Shown in pieces: positions 6,617-10,560 of a DNA stretch of 10,560 nt (within the stretch, counting starts at the first letter, position 1; the number at the start of each line of letters is the position of its first letter). This DNA comes from Syntrophopropionicum sp964397525. GTDB taxonomy: Bacteria > Bacillota > Desulfotomaculia > Desulfotomaculales > Pelotomaculaceae. Location: assembly GCA_964397525.1 (NCBI GenBank), contig CAYNIY010000050.1, forward strand, positions 1-10,560. The letters are read 5' to 3'. Both the position numbers and the translations under genes were made by a program. The notes under the pieces are model-generated. The model searched no databases. It was not told where the DNA came from and saw nothing but the letters and a program-made list of their open reading frames with translations.

Positions 6617-6964
6617 TTATTTCTTCCTGCGGCTTCTGACAGCGCTGCCGGCCCAGGCGCCAAAGCAGGCCATAGTGACGATCAGGACCATGTAGATAAA
6701 ATAGTAGGCATTGAATTCCCTGATCATAAAAATCCCCAGGAACAGCACCCCGGGCGCGCCCAGCAGCAGCCCCCATTTCCAGGAATAGCCCGGCCGCACA
6801 AGCCCCCATACCCCGCCCAACACATAGTAGACCAGCAGGATGACAACGATTGCCACCAGCCGTTCGGCCAGCGCGCCGTCTGAAAAAACAGATACAAGAA
6901 CGCCAAAAAAGCCGATGACAATCCCGGCTATAATGGCCAGCAGGACACCGGTATTAAGTTTCAC
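6617..6964 (-). CDS. Small four-helix membrane protein of unknown function
   Basis: A 115-aa hydrophobic protein that I do not recognise. Four membrane segments are visible at about 6-28, 35-56, 63-80 and 86-108, separated by short loops. The loop RPGYSWKWG (57-65) is aromatic and the C-terminus is strongly basic (VRSRRKK), which places the tail in the cytosol by the positive-inside rule. It starts with GTG at 6964, preceded by GGGGGTGA four bases before, which matches the extended Shine-Dalgarno sequence. Its start lies only 15 bases behind the stop of the NYN/LOTUS gene and the ribosome binding site fills that gap, so the two are very likely one transcript. A partner or membrane anchor for the NYN protein is conceivable but is inference only. 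Confidence 0.72.
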   Translation of the reverse strand: MKLNTGVLLAIIAGIVIGFFGVLVSVFSDGALAERLVAIVVILLVYYVLGGVWGLVRPGYSWKWGLLLGAPGVLFLGIFMIREFNAYYFIYMVLIVTMACFGAWAGSAVRSRRKK

Positions 6965-6979
6965 GGGCTCACCCCCAGA

Positions 6980-7738
6980 TTACGAAATGACTTTGTTTTT
7001 CACGTAGTAATGGATGATATTCGGGTTGTTGGTTTTTCGGGCCTGGATTTCAAACTGCTTCAGAGAAGCGATCAGGGGCGCCAGCTTTGCGTGCCCGTAG
7101 TTTCTGGTGTCAAAATCAGGATAGCGTTTACTGATCCTGTTGCCGACCTCGCCTAAAAATGCCCAGCCGTCTTCATCCGAGCTGTCCGCGACAATAATTT
7201 TTATGGAATCTATCAGCTCTTTTATATCTGCCATGCTTTCTCTTGGCGTCTCTCTCTTTTCCACCTTTTCATTGGTTTTGGCCTCGTAGGTATCACTGGG
7301 GATGGCCGCCAGCACTTCAAGATATTTAAATTTTTCACAGGCCGCGATGAAGGGCTTCGGTGTTTTCTTTTCACCCATCCCGATGACATACATGCCGGCC
7401 TCTCTCAGACGGGCAGCCAGTTTGGTAAAATCACTGTCACTGGAAACCAGGCAGAAACCATCCACGTTACTTGAATAGAGTATATCCATCGCATCGATGA
7501 TCAGTGCCGCATCTGTCGCATTTTTACCGGTTGTATAGCTGTACTGCTGGATCGGGGTAATAGAGTAATCCAGCAGCACGGTTTTCCATGATGCCAGCTG
7601 CGGCTTTGTCCAGTCTCCGTAAATTCTCTTATAGGTAGCAATCCCGTGGTTGGATATTTCATCAAAGATATATTTGATATACCTGTCCGAAACATTATCA
7701 GCATCTATTAAAACTGCGATTTTCTTGTCATTCTCCAC
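6980..7738 (-). CDS. NYN-domain RNase-like protein with C-terminal LOTUS/OST-HTH domain
   Basis: A 252-aa cytosolic protein of the LabA/DUF88 group. The N-terminal NYN domain (about 6-142) has a PIN-like nuclease fold. Its acidic set is present: Asp12 and Asp14 in VLIDADN, Asp76 in KNATDAAL, and Asp101 and Asp103 in VSSDSDF. These would bind a metal ion and suggest RNA cleavage. A polar linker with many E and K (about 150-168) leads to a C-terminal LOTUS/OST-HTH domain (about 170-250; DIKELIDSIK, DGWAFLGEVGNRISKRYPDFD, YVKNKV), a winged-helix RNA-binding module. The start is GTG 7738, with GAGGGGG 7 bases upstream; the frame runs on to 7852 but that part is AT-rich promoter-like sequence. The next gene is the 115-aa membrane protein. 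The target RNA is unknown. The domain assignment is firm; activity is inferred from the intact acidic residues. Confidence 0.9.
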   Translation of the reverse strand: MENDKKIAVLIDADNVSDRYIKYIFDEISNHGIATYKRIYGDWTKPQLASWKTVLLDYSITPIQQYSYTTGKNATDAALIIDAMDILYSSNVDGFCLVSSDSDFTKLAARLREAGMYVIGMGEKKTPKPFIAACEKFKYLEVLAAIPSDTYEAKTNEKVEKRETPRESMADIKELIDSIKIIVADSSDEDGWAFLGEVGNRISKRYPDFDTRNYGHAKLAPLIASLKQFEIQARKTNNPNIIHYYVKNKVIS

Positions 7739-7745
7739 TATGTGT

Positions 7746-7752
7746 CCCCCTC
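7746..7752 (-). promoter_or_regulatory. Ribosome binding site that sets the NYN-protein GTG start
   Basis: GAGGGGG on the - strand, 7 bases before the GTG at 7738. No ATG lies near it; the upstream in-frame start at 7852 has no comparable site and would add 38 residues with no resemblance to the NYN family. Confidence 0.7.
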
Positions 7753-7764
7753 GTCCCAAAGGCT

Positions 7765-7871
7765 TATTATAAAAGGCTTTCAGGTGATGATGCTTGTAAA
7801 TAATAATATTCTTATTTATGAGGATATTATAAATAAATAACCGGCAGGCCACGATTATAAAGGCTTTCTGG
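7765..7871. repeat. Short direct repeat pair in the leader of the NYN gene
   Basis: Two near-identical copies lie 89 bases apart: ATTATAAAAGGCTTTCAGG at 7766-7784 and ATTATAAAGGCTTTCTGG at 7854-7871, differing by one missing A and one substitution. Read on the - strand, each ends in TATAAT after GAAAGCC. The right copy lies 34 bases past the stop of the AICAR transformylase gene and the left copy just before the NYN ribosome binding site. The bases between are very AT-rich. The left TATAAT (7766-7771) could be a -10 box, but no good -35 is present. Confidence 0.45.
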
Positions 7872-7906
7872 AAGTATCAGCTTAAAGAACCTGACTGCGC
7901 TTTGGA

Positions 7907-9082
7907 TTAGTGATGAAATAAACGAATGCCTGTAAAGCACATCACCATACCGTATTTATTACAGGTTTCGATGACATTGTCATCACGGATAGAGCCGCCT
8001 GTCTCGGCAATATATTTCACCCCGCTTTTGTATGCGCGTTCGATGTTGTCACCAAAAGGAAAGAAGGCGTCCGAACCAAGCGACACACCTGTCAGCTGCT
8101 CCAGCCAGGCGCGTTTTTCTTCCCTGGTGAACACTTCGGGTTTAACTTTGAAGGTCTTCTGCCAGCTGCCCTCTGCCAGCACATCCATGTATTCATCACC
8201 GATGTACACGTCAATGGCGTTGTCTCTTTCTGCCCGGCCGATTTCCTTTAAGAACTGCAGGCCAAGCACTTTTGGCGATTGGCGCAGGAACCAGTTATCT
8301 GCTTTGTTTCCCGCCAGCCGCGTACAGTGGATCCTTGACTGCTGCCCGGCGCCGGTGCCGATTACCTGCCCGTTCTTTGTATAACAGACCGAATTTGACT
8401 GGGTATATTTTATGGTAATCAAGGCAATAATCAGGTCAACCTTTGCACCATCAGGAATTTCCTTGTTCTCTGTAACAATATTTTTCAGGACGTCCTGATC
8501 GATCTTTATTTCATTTCTCCCCTGCTCAAACGAAATGCCAAATACCTGCTTGTGCTCAATGGCTTCGGGACGATACGCAGGATCGATCTGGACAACATTG
8601 TAGCTGCCCTTCCGCTTGCTCTTTAAGATTTCCAAAGCTTCAGGCTCAAATCCCGGAGCAATGACGCCATCGGAAACTTCTATCTTGATCAGTTTTGCTG
8701 TGGCCACATCACAGACGTCGGAAAGACAGATAAAATCTCCGTAAGAGCTCATTCTGTCAGCGCCTCTTGCCCTGGCATAAGCGTTGGCCAGCGGTGTTAG
8801 CTCCTCCTCATCCACCCAGTAAATCTTTCTTTCAACAGCTGTCAATGGCAGCCCGACTGCGGCGCCGGCCGGTGAAACGTGTTTGAAAGACGCTGCTGCC
8901 GGAAGCCCTGTCGCAGCTTTTAATTCAGCTACCAACTGCCAGCCGTTCAAGGCATCGAGGAAATTAATATATCCCGGCCTGCCGTTTAACACTTTAACCG
9001 GGAGTTCACTGCCATCTGCCATAAAAATTCTGGATGGTTTCTGATTTGGGTTGCAGCCATACTTTAAAGCTAATTCATTCAT
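7907..9082 (-). CDS. Stand-alone AICAR transformylase (PurH C-terminal type)
   Basis: A 391-aa enzyme that should transfer a formyl group from 10-formyl-tetrahydrofolate to AICAR, giving FAICAR, the ninth step of purine synthesis; cytosolic. It matches the transformylase half of PurH only. The catalytic Lys-His pair is in SFKHVSPAGAAVG (Lys67, His68). Other marks are ARARGADRMSSYGDF, KYTQSNSVCYTKNGQVIGTG, QQSRIHCTRLAGNKADNW, DAFFPFGDNIERA, and the end motif GGSIRDDNVIETCNKYGM with FTGIRLFHH. The ~200-residue MGS-like IMP cyclohydrolase domain that normally precedes this half is absent, and no part of it is found in the 286 bases upstream. AGGAGG lies 8 bases before the ATG. Such one-domain forms are known (the PRK07106-type family), so this is a complete gene, not a broken one. 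IMP cyclohydrolase must come from another locus. No purine gene neighbours are present. Confidence 0.93.
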   Translation of the reverse strand: MNELALKYGCNPNQKPSRIFMADGSELPVKVLNGRPGYINFLDALNGWQLVAELKAATGLPAAASFKHVSPAGAAVGLPLTAVERKIYWVDEEELTPLANAYARARGADRMSSYGDFICLSDVCDVATAKLIKIEVSDGVIAPGFEPEALEILKSKRKGSYNVVQIDPAYRPEAIEHKQVFGISFEQGRNEIKIDQDVLKNIVTENKEIPDGAKVDLIIALITIKYTQSNSVCYTKNGQVIGTGAGQQSRIHCTRLAGNKADNWFLRQSPKVLGLQFLKEIGRAERDNAIDVYIGDEYMDVLAEGSWQKTFKVKPEVFTREEKRAWLEQLTGVSLGSDAFFPFGDNIERAYKSGVKYIAETGGSIRDDNVIETCNKYGMVMCFTGIRLFHH

Positions 9083-9256
9083 ACAGTAATCCTCCTAAAC
9101 AGTTTCTTCTTAATATCATTATTTAATAAAAGAGACCGCCAGGCAAGAAGTATTTCTCACTAACACTGTAATATAAAAAAATATCTCAATTTATGCCTAA
9201 TACTGTTTGTAACGCCGGCCAGCTCTTGATAAAATGAAACAGGTACAAATACACCA

Positions 9257-9299
9257 GACAAAAAATTAAGACGCGTTAGAAACGATTCTAGCGCGTCTT
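9257..9299 (-). terminator. Intrinsic terminator of the 96-aa coiled-coil gene
   Basis: A 14-pair stem (9268-9281 with 9286-9299; one G-U pair) has the 4-base loop ACGA. Read leftward it is followed by TTAATTTTTT. It lies 70 bases past the stop at 9369 and about 185 bases before the AICAR transformylase start, so the two genes are probably transcribed separately. A second, imperfect hairpin (AGCTGGC/GCCAGCT, about 9329-9357) lies between the stop and this stem. Confidence 0.8.
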
Positions 9300-9368
9300 G
9301 TGATCAGCGATATTGTGCCCAATGTGAGCTGGCGGTGCAGCGGCTGCTGCCAGCTGCCAATTGTTCCC

Positions 9369-9659
9369 TTATTTCTCTTCGGCCTTGATTTCGGCAATCT
9401 TGGCTTCGATGCCGGCGATTGTCGCAAGCCGTGTATCGATATCCTTCAATTCTTCAGCGATCACATCCGGAAGTGTCTCCCCGGCCTTAAACATGGCAAA
9501 AATCTTTTCGCCGATCTGCTTCTTCGCATCGTTGATGGCATCATTTTCACGAGAAATTGACGACTTCAGTTTGGTGGTTTCGACCATTTCAGAAGCTTTT
9601 TCAGTTGCATCCTGTGCCACATCGGAAATCTTTTTCCCTAAATCCTTAAAAAACGTCAT
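9369..9659 (-). CDS. Small coiled-coil protein of unknown function
   Basis: A 96-aa, highly charged helical protein. The N-terminus MTFFKDLGKKISDVAQDATEKASEMVETTKL is followed by ISRENDAINDAKKQIGEKIFAMFKAGETLPDVIAEELKDID and a heptad-like tail (IAGIEAKIAEIKAEEK). This layout recalls small Firmicute proteins in which the same helical part is joined to a C-terminal zinc ribbon. Here the protein stops just after the helix and no cysteine pair is present in the frame or just past it, so it is a ribbon-less version. AAGGAGG lies 8 bases before the ATG at 9659; the frame to 9740 is AT-rich leader. It has its own terminator downstream. No membrane segment, signal or catalytic motif is seen; role unknown. 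Confidence 0.75.
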   Translation of the reverse strand: MTFFKDLGKKISDVAQDATEKASEMVETTKLKSSISRENDAINDAKKQIGEKIFAMFKAGETLPDVIAEELKDIDTRLATIAGIEAKIAEIKAEEK

Positions 9660-9749
9660 TGTGCCCGCCTCCTTATTTATTGTAGTAATATCATTATCTA
9701 TATAATAGTATAAATAATGATAAAATACCATTGTTTTCAAATCGAGTTA

Positions 9750-10478
9750 CTAAAGCGTATAACCCGAGGGACCGGTAGCTACCGTTTCTGTTTCCGTTTT
9801 GAAGCAGTAGCTGTTTTTTTTGTATGTATCAGTCGTCACAGATATGCTTTGCACGAAATAGCCGCTGTAGGAGTAAAATGTTACGGTGATCAGTTCACCT
9901 TCGACTTTCACATGCGGCCGCCAGTTGATGGGCCTGGGCAGTGACCACTTCCACCTGTTCTTCGGTGACGGCGAGCCGAAATATTTTTCCTCGTTGCTCC
10001 AGGGATCGCTTTCAATAATTTTCACCAGGCCCCAGCTGCAGCCGTGCCACACGGCGCCGAACTCCTTTACCTCGCGGGCAAAGATTGAAGCGCATAAATA
10101 CGAAATCGGTGAACCGTCACCCTCAACAGCTTCCATTATCGAGTCCAGTGCCCCCGGTGGCTTCGGCGGCTTCAGGAAATGACTTTCCAGCCTCGGGCAG
10201 TCTTTATAATCAGGGAAAGGCGCTGCCAGCGGCATGGCCCAGACAAAACCGTTGCCGTTGCCCCGGCCGTCTGAAAACTGGTAGGCACGCAGGATGTAGC
10301 CTTTTTTCAAGTGCAATGCAGGAAAACATTCGAGTATATAGTTGGGATCCGCTTCGCTTTTGTACCAGCCTCTTCTTCTGCTCAGACAAGAATCGTTATG
10401 ATCCGATCTCCTGGTTCTCATGGTACAGCTTCTCAGCCTGGAAACCGACTCATTGTCAAAACTGTACAGTTTTTCCAT
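9750..10478 (-). CDS. Conserved-looking hypothetical protein, function unknown
   Basis: A 242-aa soluble protein that I cannot assign to a named family. It starts with a basic, serine-rich segment (VSRLRSCTMRTRRSDHND, 12-29). The middle is rich in aromatic residues and looks folded: YILECFPALHLKKGYILRAY (47-66), NGFVWAMPLAAPFPD (76-90), HFLKPPKPPGALDSIMEAVE (100-119), SPISYLCASIFAREVKEFGA (123-142) and VWHGCSWGLVKI (143-154). The C-terminal third (190-235) alternates polar and hydrophobic residues as beta strands do (ELITVTFYSYSGYFVQSISV). No membrane segment or signal peptide is seen. The five cysteines are scattered and do not form a zinc motif. AAGAGGAG lies 8 bases before the ATG at 10478; a longer frame to 10526 has no such site. 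There is no clear terminator in the 90 bases before the 96-aa gene, so read-through into it is possible. Confidence 0.7.
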   Translation of the reverse strand: MEKLYSFDNESVSRLRSCTMRTRRSDHNDSCLSRRRGWYKSEADPNYILECFPALHLKKGYILRAYQFSDGRGNGNGFVWAMPLAAPFPDYKDCPRLESHFLKPPKPPGALDSIMEAVEGDGSPISYLCASIFAREVKEFGAVWHGCSWGLVKIIESDPWSNEEKYFGSPSPKNRWKWSLPRPINWRPHVKVEGELITVTFYSYSGYFVQSISVTTDTYKKNSYCFKTETETVATGPSGYTL

Positions 10479-10560
10479 AGAAAGTACTCCTCTTGAGATC
10501 AATCTGATGCTGTGATGATAAAGCACCTTCCTATTTATTCGTCATAATTTATTTTTTATT

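Noticed and set aside
7739..7852. N-terminal extension of the NYN frame
   Set aside because: The added 38 residues come from AT-rich leader sequence and have no NYN similarity; GAGGGGG before GTG 7738 decides the start.
7926..8384. 152-codon open frame on the + strand opposite the AICAR transformylase gene
   Set aside because: It is antisense to a strongly conserved enzyme and lacks a ribosome binding site or recognisable motifs.
9130..9150. ACCGCCAGGCA, resembling the conserved end of a ZTP riboswitch, near the AICAR transformylase gene
   Set aside because: It reads on the + strand, opposite to the gene it would control, and the remaining conserved ZTP-riboswitch parts are not visible. No purine or folate riboswitch was seen on the correct strand.
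9768..9782. Palindrome ACGGTAGCTACCGGT region near the end of the 242-aa gene, considered as a terminator
   Set aside because: It lies within the coding sequence, has no loop of workable size and is not followed by a T-run.

Overview
The window looks like a stretch of chromosome from a Gram-positive, Clostridia-type Firmicute with mid-range GC. The grounds are strong AGGAGG-type ribosome binding sites before almost every gene, several GTG/TTG starts, AT-rich promoter gaps, and protein families common in that group (a one-domain AICAR transformylase, a DUF4153 membrane protein, a NYN/LOTUS protein). The genus cannot be fixed from the sequence. I see no rRNA, tRNA, CRISPR array, transposase, phage gene or recognisable defence island.

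Left part (1-2790, + strand): the 3' part of an ArsB/NhaD-type ion transporter gene, then a membrane-anchored alpha/beta hydrolase of the prolyl-aminopeptidase type. The gap between them holds a good promoter whose -35 lies inside a 13-bp-arm dyad, which suggests an operator. A strong terminator at 2758-2790, with an A-run on one side and a T-run on the other, separates the hydrolase from the convergent block that follows.

Middle block (2819-6034, - strand): a likely operon, read right to left, of a long TspO/MBR-like membrane protein, a small pyridoxamine-phosphate-oxidase-like flavin protein and a DUF4153 membrane protein. A sigma-A-like promoter lies at 6006-6034 and the block ends at the shared terminator. 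Next to it is a 342-base stretch without a certain gene, holding a REP-like cluster of GGGACA/TGTCCC inverted repeats. It leads to a small + strand gene (67 aa) that ends in its own hairpin terminator.

Right part (6617-10478, - strand): a row of leftward genes. From the right these are an unrecognised 242-aa protein, a 96-aa coiled-coil protein with its own terminator, a one-domain PurH-like AICAR transformylase lacking the IMP cyclohydrolase half, a NYN-domain RNase-like protein with a C-terminal LOTUS/OST-HTH domain, and a 115-aa four-helix membrane protein 15 bases behind it. The last two look co-transcribed.

Most of this is ordinary chromosome. The points most worth a second look are the operator-like dyad before the hydrolase, the NYN-LOTUS plus membrane protein pair, the stand-alone AICAR transformylase, the REP-like element, and the unrecognised 242-aa and 67-aa proteins.
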